A stretch of DNA of 64,000 bases, from positions 1 through 64,000 of the forward strand of contig JACATO010001120.1 in the NCBI GenBank assembly GCA_018389105.1, in the 5' to 3' direction. Origin of the DNA: Nautilus pompilius (taxonomy: Eukaryota; Mollusca; Cephalopoda; Nautilida; Nautilidae). The notes beneath the pieces are model-generated. The model worked only from the letters and a program-made list of their open reading frames with translations. It was not told the origin of the DNA and made no database searches. Shown here piece after piece: positions 10,623 through 22,601 of the stretch (its first letter is position 1; each line of letters starts with the position of its first letter). Both the position numbers and the translations under genes were made by a program.

Positions 10623-11666
10623 TTGATACTATGTCAAAATGGATAATAACCAGCTGCAAGATCTTCTGACATTTTCCCTTGTTGTTTCGAGAAAGTCCAG
10701 CTTCGATACCAGAAGTTTTAATTCACGTTCTCGAGGTTAATTAGAAATGGAATTTTACGACACCTGTTCTCATGACGTAACAGATTAGTGCCCGCCGTCC
10801 GGAATGAGTTAATTTACTGCGAGTAATAAATATCCATGTCTATAAATATTTCCATAACAAAGTTACCTGTTTTTTGTTTTGATCTTTTAGATCAGGTGGG
10901 TAAAGAATCCCATCGAGCTCCTTGTTGAGTATTAGCTTTACAGACCGGCGGAGGGCTTAATCAGGGAGTTGACTCCCCCACCCAACTTTAATAGAAGGGT
11001 TTGGAGACTTTCGAACTCCTTAGCCGGAAAAATTGCTGATGGTTACCCAGCGCGACGTGAAATTTGTAATTCCGACAGCATTTCGATTTTTTAAAAAAAG
11101 ATTCTTTTCAAAGGAATGAAGTAAAATATCGAATTAGTATTTAATAAATTCCTTGATCGAAAAACAAAAGGAGAGAGAGAGAGAGACGCCAATTCTAGCA
11201 AAGAAGAAAGAAAAATTTAATATCAGAAAGTTATATTTAATCGCAACTGTCTAAAACAAACGCAATTTGAAAGCCTGAAACACTTAGGATGTGATTTTCA
11301 TTTCATACGCTTCAGAAAACTGCTGCTGCGTAGTTTTATGTTAAATAGATTAGCTACACCATAAAGGACATTAAAATAAATAAGTAAATAAATAAGAAGA
11401 TTTTAAATCTCACTTTTGATCGTTTTTACCAAGGATCAACAAATTCGCATGAAGCATCTGAAGCATTCATTTCGTCTCGTCTACACTGCTCAAGTAACTA
11501 TATGACCGATCTACAAATTAAAAGCGCTCAAAACGATACCTCACTAGCAGAATTCATTTTTTCCAAGCTGTTTAATGAGTGTTAATCGGAGGAAGGGTCC
11601 GACGTGCCAGCTTAATTATTGTTCTCCTCATCGCCCATCAAATCACGTTTTGTTTTGTTGTTGTTG
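10623..11666. other. No gene seen
   Basis: AT-rich, with a short GA run near 11171-11188. No open frame with splice support or domain signature. Confidence 0.5.
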
Positions 11667-11667
11667 T

Positions 11668-11704
<37 letters not shown>
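11651..11704. repeat. TTG and TA microsatellites
   Basis: Short TTG run followed by about 17 TA units. Confidence 0.95.
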
Positions 11705-11708
<4 letters not shown>

Positions 11709-11847
11709 TCGGTAGCTTCACGACAAAAAAAATTTCTAAAATAGATCGGCTCTAAATCGCCTGAGGTTTCTTTGTGCACAGCGCGATGTAAGAATCCCGT
11801 GGGGCAGGGGACTTTCAGCGCAAATCAATGACTTTTTTTCCGGCTGC

Positions 11848-11852
11848 GAGAG

Positions 11853-11886
<34 letters not shown>

Positions 11887-11993
11887 TGGAGGAGAGAGAG
11901 AGAGAGAGAGAGAGATGGAGAAGAGAGAAGAGAGATGGGGAGAGATAGAGAGAGAGCGTGGAGAGAGAGAGAGAGAGAGGAAGAGAGAGAGAT
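11848..11993. repeat. GA microsatellite
   Basis: GA runs broken by ATGGAG and GTGGAG words. Open frames on both strands here are low-complexity products of the repeat. Confidence 0.95.
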
Positions 11994-12628
11994 TGGGGAG
12001 AGCGATCGAGCGACGCAGGGTGGGGCGGTCGTGGTAACCTCACGCGCCGTATCGATGGCTATTTTGATTTCTCTTTAGGTGGCCCGTGCGCTGGCCGAGA
12101 GGGGTCCGCGTCCCTAGCTCTTCGCAGCTGCTGGATTAAACCGACCTAACTGTCGTGAGCCTATTACCCTCGGCATGCACAATTCCGCTACTAACCATAC
12201 TTGTTCGGTAATCCATTTTACTCAGCACCAATTCTATTACTAGAAGAATAGCTTGTGCGATTTAACGTCTATGATTAGTGGCTATAGACTGCTGAAACCC
12301 CCTCTCCTTTTTTTTTCCTAATTCATTAGAAAAACAACCCTTTTATTTTTAGGTGTTACCTTAGACGTACGAGGTTCGGAATTTTTCGAATGGCAAAACG
12401 TCCACAAACCCTAACGCTGCTCCCTCGCGGTAGACAGCTGAAGAAGCTGTCACGTGATCCTCGCCAAAAGGAAGCGATCTCGCGAGTTTCGTAGCGAGGA
12501 AACTCTGATTTAAACATTCATTTTTTTTTTAACTTGTTCGTCGCACCGACAGTTTTCCGTGCTATGCACAGCGCGACCTTAATAATCGCGCCAAAGGCTC
12601 GCCGACGAATTATTTGTTGCTGTCGTCG

Positions 12629-12700
12629 TCTTCCTTCTTCTTCTCTTCTTCTTCTTTCTTCTTCTTCTTCTTCTCTTCTTCTTTCTTCTTCTTTTCTTCC
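12629..12700. repeat. TTC microsatellite
   Basis: Imperfect (TTC)n pyrimidine tract. Confidence 0.9.
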
Positions 12701-12784
12701 GCTTAATGTCGCTTTAATTAATAATCAGAAAAAAAGTGTAGGTTTCAATTGAGCCCAGTTACTGACGCACCCTTTAAAGCTTCT

Positions 12785-12850
12785 ATTGTCACGTGATTAA
12801 GGCGTCCGAGTTCTCGCAAGCCAGCGGTTTGAAGCTCACACTACGTTACA
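12785..12850 (+). repeat. tRNA-like SINE head
   Basis: ATTAAGGCGTCCGAG followed 30 bases on by GCGGTTTGAAGCTC resembles A and B boxes of a tRNA-derived SINE. No intact cloverleaf or flanking duplication was seen. Confidence 0.35.
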
Positions 12851-14319
12851 TCTCAGCCACAGCTTCAGTTTCAGAGTGTATTCTTATTTAGCGTTTTCTA
12901 AAGGGGAGAGCTTGATGGAATTAAACCACGCAGCAGTAGTTGTCTTTTTTTTTTAAATAAAAGAGAAAAATTCCAATTCAAAATTGCATATTAAAGAATG
13001 AAGAATTAGATTTTGACCGGGGAAGTCTGTTGAAGATGTAACCTCTCATGTCGAATCAAGGTAACCTTTTAAAAATTGTTTGACGTTAACCAAGGAATTA
13101 AGTTGGCGGGGGGATTTCTTCGCAATCGATGGCACAAGTCGGTAAATCAACTCCGCACAATTTTAGTCGCGAACCGCGGGGTAGATAAACCAGACTGAGC
13201 CGATAAAACCATCCGGAGGGGGGATGTATCGATATTTCGCGCAAAAACATATTAATAACAATAAATCAGCATCAGTACTAACGCAGAAGCAACGGTTCGG
13301 GAGGCCGTGGGGTGATAAAGGAGTCGGCAGTCATCAGACCGTCTGTCGGGTTCTCTTCGTCGGCCAAGGGAAGGAAAAGCGGACAGATCTCGTCCGCCCC
13401 GTTTTCTCACGTTAGACGCCTTGTCGCGGTCTTGACGATGAGCGGCCGTAACAAGGCCTTCAGAATCAGGGTCCACTTTAACCTTCCTTTCTTTGAATGA
13501 CGGGAGAAGGGCAATCACCATCCTTCTCGTCACTACAGACCTCGTGCTACCGGCGCTTGACCGGCAGGTGTCCTCCACTTAATGCGCGTCGCATCCAAAG
13601 ATCTAGTTCTAAACGTTTTGCTAATTTCACCTGAGGAAATTCTTTAGGTATTCAGTTTTCACACAATTATCTAATTTAAAAAAGAAGTACCTTTTCACTC
13701 TAAATTTTTAAAAAAAAGGAAATTTGTATTTGAGATCAGCTATGAAAATATATGAAGAACGAGTTATGAAATCTGTTTTCTTGGACTGGAAGATTTCTGT
13801 CCCGAAAATGGGGTCAGGGTTACTCTAAGGGTGGGCGTCGGCAGAGGAAGGAGACCGGGTGCCAGGAGAAATGGGCCCGCAAGGTTTATCTGAAGTCGGA
13901 AAGATAACGGATCTTATTTAAGTCAAGTAAGAAAAGAACCCTCCCGTCTCGTCACTAAAAGAACGATTTCTGGAATTCTCCGGTCTTCTTTCCACGACCG
14001 TTCTCCGCAATTCGCTTTCGAGCAAGTATAGGCGAAGAACCAACCCTAACCCTGCCTCAGCCCTGGAGAGCTCGGGCTATCAGCCCAAGCGTCTTCGGGT
14101 CTGAACTCCGACCCCCCGGAACCTCACTAGCCTCTGTTTTATTCATCATGTCCACTGTTACCAACGAAAGAGAGACGACTAAAAAGTTTAGATTTAAGCG
14201 GGTTTACTCGAAACTTTGACGAGAGTTGAGAACGTATCGAAGCAAAAAAAAAACCAGAAAGGAGGAGAAGAAACTGCGATACAACGAACTTAGGCAAGCG
14301 GAGTAGGCTTGGGTTTTCG
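12851..14319. other. No gene seen; CpG-rich block
   Basis: Includes a CpG-rich block at about 13270-13570 with open frames on both strands (minus 13578-13252, plus 13312-13500). The minus frame is charged and starts with a non-ATG codon. Neither shows a known domain. Confidence 0.45.
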
Positions 14320-14385
14320 TACTATTCACTACCGACCGGGATTCGAACCCGCTGTCATATGTTCTTCACCCCCTACCACCCTTCT
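14320..14385 (-). repeat. tRNA-derived SINE head
   Basis: On the minus strand GGTGGTAGGGGGTGAAG (about 14378-14362) and GGGTTCGAATCCC (14350-14338) are good A-box and B-box matches at tRNA-like spacing. The acceptor stem is not paired, so this is a SINE rather than a tRNA gene. An A/T tract about 90 bases downstream (14254-14246) may be its tail. Confidence 0.5.
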
Positions 14386-14707
14386 TCGCTAATTTGGAAA
14401 ATCTTTTAATTATAATCTCAAAGGAAGAATGACAGACGCATGCACTTAGAAGTACGAAAGGGGGTTTTAAAAAGGAAAATTATCGCATCGTTTAGGAAAG
14501 AAACAAACTGTAGAAGGAAGATCCAACTTTCTAGAAAAAGATTTAATATAAATAAATAAATAACAGAGAAAAAAAAATAAATTTAGCCGGTCAAAGTCGT
14601 TAAATAAAATATCACCTATCTCTGTGGTCTAGGATCTCGCCTTCTGTACTATGGTTAGACGAGTAGCCAGTAAGAATTCCTCAACAAACAAAGAAAATAC
14701 ACCTTAC

Positions 14708-14765
14708 CAGCTTGGATGATGTTGTTCAGCTCTTGTTCCTTCGAGTTCTGACCCGCGATCGTCAT
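14708..14765 (-). CDS. Candidate first coding exon, unknown gene
   Basis: On the minus strand an ATG at 14765, directly preceded in frame by TAA, opens 19 codons plus one base, MTIAGQNSKEQELNNIIQA, to the donor GTAAGG at 14707. The composition is hydrophilic and helical, like a real N-terminus, but I do not recognise the family. A second minus-strand donor (GTAAGT at about 14849) about 85 bases upstream, below a TATATTTATA stretch near 14930, could end a 5' UTR exon, with CACCCAG near 14790 as acceptor. No following exon was identified. The start context is mediocre (T at -3). Signals only. Confidence 0.25.
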
Positions 14766-16729
14766 TTATGCTGAGTTTATCATGGCTGGGTGCCTCCTAC
14801 ACGGATTTAGTATTCGGTTACCTTCGTTAGTTTCCGTACTTTTCCGTTACTTACTCATTGCCCCTCCCTACCCGCCTCCTCGCTTTCCTCGCCGGACCGA
14901 TCGATACGAGATTAATGAGGCTCATATAAATATAACTACGCCACGGCTGACAAATTAGTGCTTTTTGCGCAGCCCAAAGAGCGATATTTTCAATAAATTC
15001 AGAAATCAGAAGCGCGAACATTGTTCGCAGGCGAAACGCTAACGACCCCCCCCCCAACGAAAGTGGCGGTGATTTGGTCGACCGAGAAAGGCGGGTGACG
15101 TGGCGAACGAAATCAATCCGCAAGAATCGCTTTCCATAATGCGCGGAAGACTTTATTACTCGATTGTTTCCATAAATTAATCTAATGCGATTTATCTGCC
15201 ATATACGTCAATGAACGGGAGAGAAAATCAGTTTATTCGGAGAGCAGTTCTCTCGCTCCGACTTCTATATGGTTCGATCAGTTTTGTGTTTTTTTTTGGC
15301 CAGGTAGAAGCACACCTATAAACTCCATTTGCTGCAAGTTTCTGTCTTATTTAACTTAATCCATGTATTTACCCCTCCCGTCACCATGGAAGTACGGAGG
15401 TGATGTATCTCCCTCCTCTCACCGGCTCAGAAAGGCCGTCAGTTGCTAGGTTTTTCTTTTCCACTTTTCCATATACTTAAAATATGACATCATTAATCCC
15501 AAATCTCTGCAGAATATTTTAGGCATCTTTATTCATAGTAAATTATTACCACATATATATATATTCGCTCAATGATATTGCGATTCATTTCGTTTCGTTT
15601 CGTTTCGTTTCGCATTGCTATCTTTTAAATCGATTGCTTATCAGATTTATGCGTCTTCTATATTAAAGATTTCTTTGAAAAGCTGATAGAAAAATTGGAA
15701 AGTAATTACAATCAGCCAAATCGAACGGTTTGACAATTTTTTTTTTTTTGGAACTTAATTATACCGCAAGGCCAAATAGTTCAGTCTGTAATATAGGTAT
15801 CGGGGGGGGGTCCGTCTACTTCGTTCTCTTCTCTTCGGTCGTCGGTCTCTCCCTGTAATCCGCGAACTTCGGCGGGCACACACCACCTCTCATCTCGTAA
15901 ACAAGATATAGAACCGCAGGGGGCCGCATCTGGGGAAGTGCACGACGACGATAATAAGGTAACAGGTTCTTGACATAAGAAATCAAAGTACTAATTACAA
16001 GTTGAGTCAGTAATTTAAAAGTAAATTGAAGCCATCTCCTCGAAAAGTGGTTATCAGCGTTTGTGAGGGACACCCTCTGTATTGTGTGGACGTGCTGAAT
16101 TTTTTCAGGTTGGAATAGTGATCTGGTCTGGCCAGCGGCATAAGTCTGCAGGTATTTCTTTAACTGCTGCTACTGCGGTTGGCCTGGGTCGTTCATCCCC
16201 CAACTCATCTCTCTCTGTATCACTTTATTGCGATGACGTGATGGTCAGACGCATAAAATGGAGTATACATTTGCCCCTCTTTTTTTGGAGCGGTCTTCAA
16301 ATTATACTGGCAAAGATCCTCGTGTGACGTTTGGTCCAAACATGCCTCGCGTGCTCATCTTCTACTCAACTAAAACCTGTCCCCTTAAATGATTTCAACA
16401 GTATCTGGATCCTTCCATGCGAAAACTGGAAGTTGTTAATGGTCGCGAAGAAAAACGAAAAAAAGCTAGAAGAGTCAACGCAAAAATCTCAGCATCGCGC
16501 GAATCAAGACTTTTAAATCCTGGCGCGTTTAGAAAATTAGCCTCTCTTTTTCCCTCCCTTCTCTCCTTCATACTCCGATGGCCTACAAGGGAAACAACCG
16601 GGGCGAGGGAGCGTAGTGCCGCAGTTATCTGGCCAGGAACCGTTATCAATGCTGTGTCACGTGGTGGGGCCCGGCCACTTCCGACTTCGGAATCACGAGT
16701 TCGGAAGTCCAACTCTCGCTCAGCAACAA
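14766..16729. other. No gene seen
   Basis: Contains a (TTTCG)n repeat at 15588-15612, a TA run near 15553-15563 and short overlapping frames. Frames at 16082-16827 overlap one another in all phases and lack domain signatures. Confidence 0.45.
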
Positions 16730-16813
16730 CAACAACAACAGCGATGACAACAGCAGCAGACCTAATCCGTCGTTATTTGTGTGTGTGTGTGTGGGTGTGG
16801 TGTGTGTGTGTGT
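16730..16813. repeat. AAC and GT microsatellites
   Basis: Short CAA run followed at 16778-16813 by a GT run with one GGG interruption. A similar AAC run is at 16984-17001. Confidence 0.9.
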
Positions 16814-17001
16814 TTTCTGTGATTTAAACTGTTTGCTCGCCTTCTTCTTAAAGTATAAGGCGCACAATCAGTTTGCGCGAGACCTTTCAGGTGTGCGAAT
16901 AAATGTTAGACTTTTCTGTTCTTTTAAAAGTTATAATGGGGTTTGTACAAAAGCTGCAAAAATGGAGCGATGCGGAAGGAAAAACAACAACAACAACAAC
17001 A

Positions 17002-19525
17002 AACTACACGGTAAAAATGTCGGCGTAAGGGAACATTCTAAAAAAAAAACTGTACAGCGGTTACATTTGTAAAACTCTGCATTCGGTGTTTTTAATGCGA
17101 TCCCCGCGACACCGCCAGACAAGCTGCTACGGTTCTGACGACCATTTAGAATACTTAAAAAAATTATATATATATATTATATTTTTTTTAATTTGGGATT
17201 TTTAATTTTAGATATCCTAAGCAAACTTTAATATCGGTTATGAGTCCGAAATTAAAATGGAGATAAAACGACGCCTCTCGAGTTTCTGATACTTTCTTCT
17301 TTTTTTTTCACCTGAAGAGCAAGATGTCTGACGTCTTTAGAAGTTAATCTTCCGTTCAGGTCTCATCGAGATGCGAGATTTGTGTTTGCTCTGCGCGGAG
17401 AGTGTTGGACTATCAAGCTGCTTCTGTTTGTCGTGCACTGCTGAGTGTCTCTGCAAACAGCGATCCGAACCCAGCTTGTAAATAATCTCGCTGTGACTGT
17501 TCTGCGCGGTATGGGAGATAACAACCACTAAAAATAGGAGCAGATACTATCTATAATAGACCGTTCTCAAGCGGGACACCGGCAAAAGTATATGCCTTGA
17601 TGGTGATGGTGATGGCAACGGGAAGAGATCACCGAAGCGTAGGTCCATCGGTTGGTCCGTTTACTGTCAGAAACTTGGAGGGAAATGGCCGAGCTAATCT
17701 TCTACTTTCTGCGATGGCGTATTTAATCTTAATTTTAAGAAGTCGGTCATAATCGTGAGCTCTTGGGATGTTTCACGGCGCAGTGCCGTGGGTCACAGTG
17801 AAACAAACACCTGTCGGGATGAACCCGCGATACACGGAATTCCATCGCTGTCCGATGCAGTCATCCGTGTACTCGAAACAGCAACATCGGAGGAGAAAGT
17901 ATTTAGTTAGACGGGCGTTAATGATTTTCCCGGACGTCGGTCAACATTCCTTCCCTCTCGGCGGCGCGGACCTTGTAATTCTACGGTAAGCGACTTGCAG
18001 CGCGTGCGCTAAGGGGGCAACTTTCCTAGTTCGCCTAGTGGTTGACAGGAGGAAGGAGAATTAGGGTTGGAACAACTGCTGAAGTAGGCCTGGGAGGAGA
18101 GGTCGGATCTGCTCACGACGTAACAAAAAACACACACAGCAATAGAACTCTCTATTCGAGGCGATTTCGCGTGTTGTTAGATATTTCTTCCGCGGGCACC
18201 AAGCGATAAATAGCTCAGATCTGCATAAATTCTAAGGTATAAAACAAACGTATTTCTGAATTATTAGTTGTTTTTTTTTTTTTTTATAAACTCGCTCAAT
18301 GAATCAAGTGGAGAGAAAAAAAAACTAAGCTTCGTTGTGAAAGGGGTAGAGTGGATAAAAGGTGAAAGATCTCGCCGCCAGAAGTGAACGGACCGACCTC
18401 TCCGACCTGACTCCTGGCGGCGTCCTGCGAGTCCATCAAGCGTCTCCATTTCCGGCTTTCTTTGGCGAAACACGCCGCTGCCTGGTTTTAGAACTGGGGA
18501 CGCTGTGAAACCTCGCAACGACTCGGATCCGCGGGGATCCGTTCCTTCCTAAATAAATAGATGCGCATCCAGAGGCTCACTTTCTCGGTCCGTATCGGGC
18601 GCGGAATCTAAGTCAGGAAGTGTACAGAACTCGATGCAAGATTCTAATCGGTCAGCGGCTGAGAGGGCGTTCCCACAATGCAGCAGGACTCGGCCGGAAG
18701 CGCTCGCTAGAGTTTTGTGACGCGACGCCGCAGCCTTAATCGGAGAACTCTAAAACTTGAAGACCCTCACTTTAATTTCTTCGGGGTTTTTTGTTGTTGT
18801 ATTCCCCAACCCTCCCCCCCCCCTCCGCTTAGTAAAATAAACAGACGACGAGCTTAAAGAAAAACACTGTTCGCCATTTGTTTAGAATGATCGGTGTCCG
18901 TTACAGCCTCGCGAAGTCTCGGAGGGCTAAACGTTAATTGTACGATATTTTGGAGGAGTCACAATGGTGCCAACGAAGGCTGACGCGTTTGCTGATTGGA
19001 TCCGTGACCGGTAGCAGACGACAGGCTTGAATTTAAAGAAAAACAAACGGACAATATGAGAAACCCCCCCCTTTTTTTTTTTCGTATCCTTTCCGTTCTT
19101 TCCGGCTCAGAACGGGGTTTTTTTTTTCCGGAAAGTTCGCGGACTGAATCACGTTCAATCCCCCCGACTTTTCTCAACAGTACCGCAGAATATCCACGTG
19201 ACCGCGGCTTTCCCCATGGGGGGACAAAGAAGCGTGTTTCCGGGTGACATTCCGAATCTGGTGATTGATTGAGGTAACCGGAGTTGGGTTGCAAATACAT
19301 GGCTGCCGCACGGAAGAACGATTTACAAACAGAAGTCAAAATCTGTTCGATCTTTTCAAAACAGATCTGACTACTCTCTCCCCCCCCCCAACTCGGAGTA
19401 CGTCCGTAGAATTTAAAGTTTTTCTCCAGTATTCCTCTAATTTAGGTTTCGGTTTCTAAATAATTTCTTCTTTTAAACCGCTGCGGGTAACATATACGAG
19501 AAGAAATATAACATCACGATACAAC
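17002..19525. other. No gene seen
   Basis: Mixed AT-rich and CpG-rich sequence. A TGATGG triplication lies at 17597-17615, a poly(T) tract at 18269-18285 and homopolymer C and T runs at 19068-19082 and 19115-19127. No coding signature found. Confidence 0.45.
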
Positions 19526-19564
19526 GCGCACACACACACAGCACACACACACACACACACACAC
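19526..19564. repeat. CA microsatellite
   Basis: (CA)n with a single G interruption. Confidence 0.95.
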
Positions 19565-19659
19565 CTTTCCTATGTATTCGACTCTCCTTTCTCTCTTTTT
19601 ACACCGATGGTGGCGAAGCGTAGTGCCGCGGGTTTGGTCACTCCCGATCTCGGAAGAGA

Positions 19660-19805
19660 AATCCTCACGAGATGTCGTGCGAGAAAACGACGCGCGGCCG
19701 GCTATGGTAAAGAAGACCGAGAAGAGATGACGCCACGACAAACCGAGCTGCTTCATCGACCTTAACGGTCCAGTAGTTTACCACTGCACTACCGCGCCGC
19801 CCTGA
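19660..19805 (-). repeat. Possible SINE fragment
   Basis: Minus-strand GCGGTAGTGCAGTGGTAAAC (about 19793-19774) fits an A box, and the following AGCTCGGTTTG echoes the sequence after the B box of the SINE at 32.4 kb. The B box itself is poor. Confidence 0.25.
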
Positions 19806-22346
19806 ATCAAAACGGGGCGTGTACAGAAAATTTGGATTGTGGAGAATTAGTCCGAAAGGTAAAGGAGGGTCAGTGGCTGGGTTATCATCAGATATCTTAC
19901 GTGTATTAACCCCCCCCAACCCCCAACCTGGACGCCGGACTTTATTGTGGGCAAACTTCATTATTTTGTAAGCGTCTCCGACCTCTATGAAGGGAGAAGT
20001 AGCGATGACAGGCTATGTCTGTCTACCAGATGCATTAGGTCCACCACCAGGAAAAATAAGTGAATAAAAGATCATGCATTTTTTTAAAAAGAAAAAGAAA
20101 CTGAGTGACATTCGCAGAAAAGTAAGCGACGCATCCCAGCATTTTTATTCATCCTGTAGCAGTAATTAAACTCAATTACGAATACACCTTTTGCTGATCA
20201 TTAAAATTTAGTTTTGATTTATGATTGTAATAGTGTTAATTTCTATACATTTCGCACCAAGCGTTATCTACTTTTTAGATGGTATAAGTACCCGAAGCTG
20301 GTCTCGAGTCCATGATCTGCCTGATTGCTAAGTTTAGGATGTAGTTCTCACATCGGGTATCCTACACAGCAGCAGCCAGCAGTAAATGGTCTACTTGAAA
20401 AGGATCAATTTTGCTCGCACACGTTGTTTCCGGACATGTGTGTCTCGCTCTTCTACATCAGTTCGCTCGGCAAGAGTTTCCTCCCTTCAACAATCCGGGC
20501 TTCCAGTTGGTACCTTCTCCGGGAAATATTCGGCTTCTTGGTGCGCAGGTACGACGCACTCTTCCTCGGCCTTCATGCTCTCACAACTCGTCCACGAGAA
20601 TACCACCTCAATTGGCCAACTTAAAACTCCGTCGATAAATATCTCTCTTCCATGGAGGACTTGAGTAAGCCATAATAGTGTTCCTACTCCCCAGTAACCA
20701 TATTAACTAAACCAAGTAACACGTCGCACCTAGATATAATCCACATTTAATGATATGTTCATAATAAGACGTGAATTCAAATAATACAGTCATTTTAAAT
20801 AAGTATGCAGGGAAAGAAATAAGTAGGCTATTTTTCAAATTAATCAGGTAGTATCATTTTCTAAAACCGATTTGTAATTTTAGCGCAGCACGAGTTATTT
20901 CTATTTAAACGACTTTTTCTACTTTTTTTAAGTTACAGGTAGGAATATCGCATCACGTGACAGTGATCTAATCGGAATTGCTAGATGACAAACTAATATG
21001 GCGTCATTCGCTTTATCTTGTCAGAGAAGAAAGGCAGCGTAAATCGAAGACGATTTTTAATAACGATTCATAGAAACGCGACTCCAAGCTACGAGAGCGT
21101 TGCAATTTCCTGCGTGATAAATGAAGCTGATATTAAATTAGACTTCGGCTTTCTTAATGTTTGTACTGCTAACCCTGGCACTATGAGCCGGCAAGCTTGA
21201 TTCCCTCCCTTAGAGAATTCTCTAATTTACTGTCTCTCTCTCTAGGAATTAACCTCGGGATTGGTGTTCAATTTAAAATTATTTTTATCGATAAGAAACC
21301 AAACAAAGTGTGTCATGCGATAAGAAAGAGCCCTTCAATAAAAGATGAATAATGAGTGCATATATCAAAAACTGTACTTTGCTTCATAGTCTAGTTTGCA
21401 GCATCAGTTCATTCGTCCTCCCTACCTTTGGCGGAGTGTCCTATGCTTCTCATCATATTTCTTTTTTTAAAACTTCTCACCGAAATATGTCAGTACCTTT
21501 CATTTCATCATTTATTCTTTGACACTTTCCTTGATTTCTCTTTTCAAATAATCGTTTTTTTAAAAAAAAAAAAAAAATTAGATTTGCAAGCATACTGACG
21601 AACTTTACCCGTTTTCTGGAAACATCCAACTGATAACTGATGCTGAAATCATCTCATTCTCATTTTTCTCTTTAATTTTTCTTTGCAGCGGCGCAGTTTT
21701 CATACAAGGAAAATAACCGATCAGAGAACATCAATAACAGAGGCAGAATGTCTTCGTAGAAATATCACGCAGAGACCACTGATTCAAATATGAATGATTG
21801 CTCCACAGAAATGAAAATCCTGGGTACACGACAGGAAACACGTGATAGGGATTTCATTGGTCAGTTACTGACGCTAGAATGCAAACAAAACAAGAAATAT
21901 CTTATTATCATAAGTTTCAACTTGAGTTCGTTTTGCTTACTTATTTTAAAGAAAAATATAATTAAAACTCCTAGTTCTTCATTAAGATAATTTTTTTAAA
22001 AAAAAAAACAAAAACTGAGACATTTACAGTTTACACAATAGAATAAAAGTAAATAAAAAAGAGGACAATCTATTATTACAGGCGGCTATTGTGCAATGAA
22101 AGTGAAAGAAGTTCTGGATTTTTAAAGGTGCGCCATCGATTTATTAGGCGCTTCGAAATTTCCACGTGAACGATTTTCCACAAAGAAAATAGCCATTGCA
22201 ATTTCCTTTCAGCGTGACCTAATCAATGTAGGATGTATTAATAATCCTCAGGCACAAAGGCTTCAAAAAGGTAGCCCGTAATAAAATATCCTTTACCTGA
22301 GCTGCAGTGTAGAATGGCTGTTTACAGTTCACTGGAATAATCGGTT
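19806..22346. other. No gene seen
   Basis: AT-rich. Three overlapping plus-strand frames at 20325-20664 are unrelated to known proteins as far as I can tell. Poly(A) tracts lie near 21562-21577 and 21995-22010. Confidence 0.45.
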
Positions 22347-22601
22347 ATGATACGTCTTTGGTTGTGTTTTTATCGAGAAATCTGGTCGTGGCGTTCGCAA
22401 ACAACAGAGCCTGATACGAAGCTAATAACGAAAGCCAATTCATATCTACATGAAATATTAAAGCGCGAATCTTTAGTTGAATGGGCAAATATTAAATGTT
22501 TTTTGGCAGTGCTGTATAAAGACTACGCGAAGACCAGCTTTGTAGAGCGTGATATAAATGCCAGAGTTCAGAAGAAGACAGAATGTGTATCAAATACGTA
22601 A
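22347..22601 (+). pseudogene. Unrecognised 84-codon open frame, possible transposase fragment
   Basis: ATG-started frame in AT-rich surroundings, ending just before a poly(T) tract. The middle, from EILKRESLVEWANIKCFLAVL, has the rhythm of the piggyBac transposase segment in which a Trp is followed by an acidic or polar helix and a hydrophobic FLAVL, but only this short stretch is similar and catalytic residues are not visible. No splice sites support it as an exon. It may be a chance frame. Confidence 0.2.

Noticed and set aside
10375-10659. 94-codon hydrophobic frame on the minus strand
   Set aside because: It is a translation of the TAA microsatellite; the same applies to frames at 43511-43831 and within 44104-44553.
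14338-14385. A functional tRNA gene on the minus strand
   Set aside because: A and B boxes are present but no acceptor-stem pairing or proper anticodon arm could be drawn, so it is a SINE head.
16417-16827. 136-codon plus-strand frame
   Set aside because: The C-terminal third is CAA and GT repeat, the start is in poor context, and no family is recognisable.
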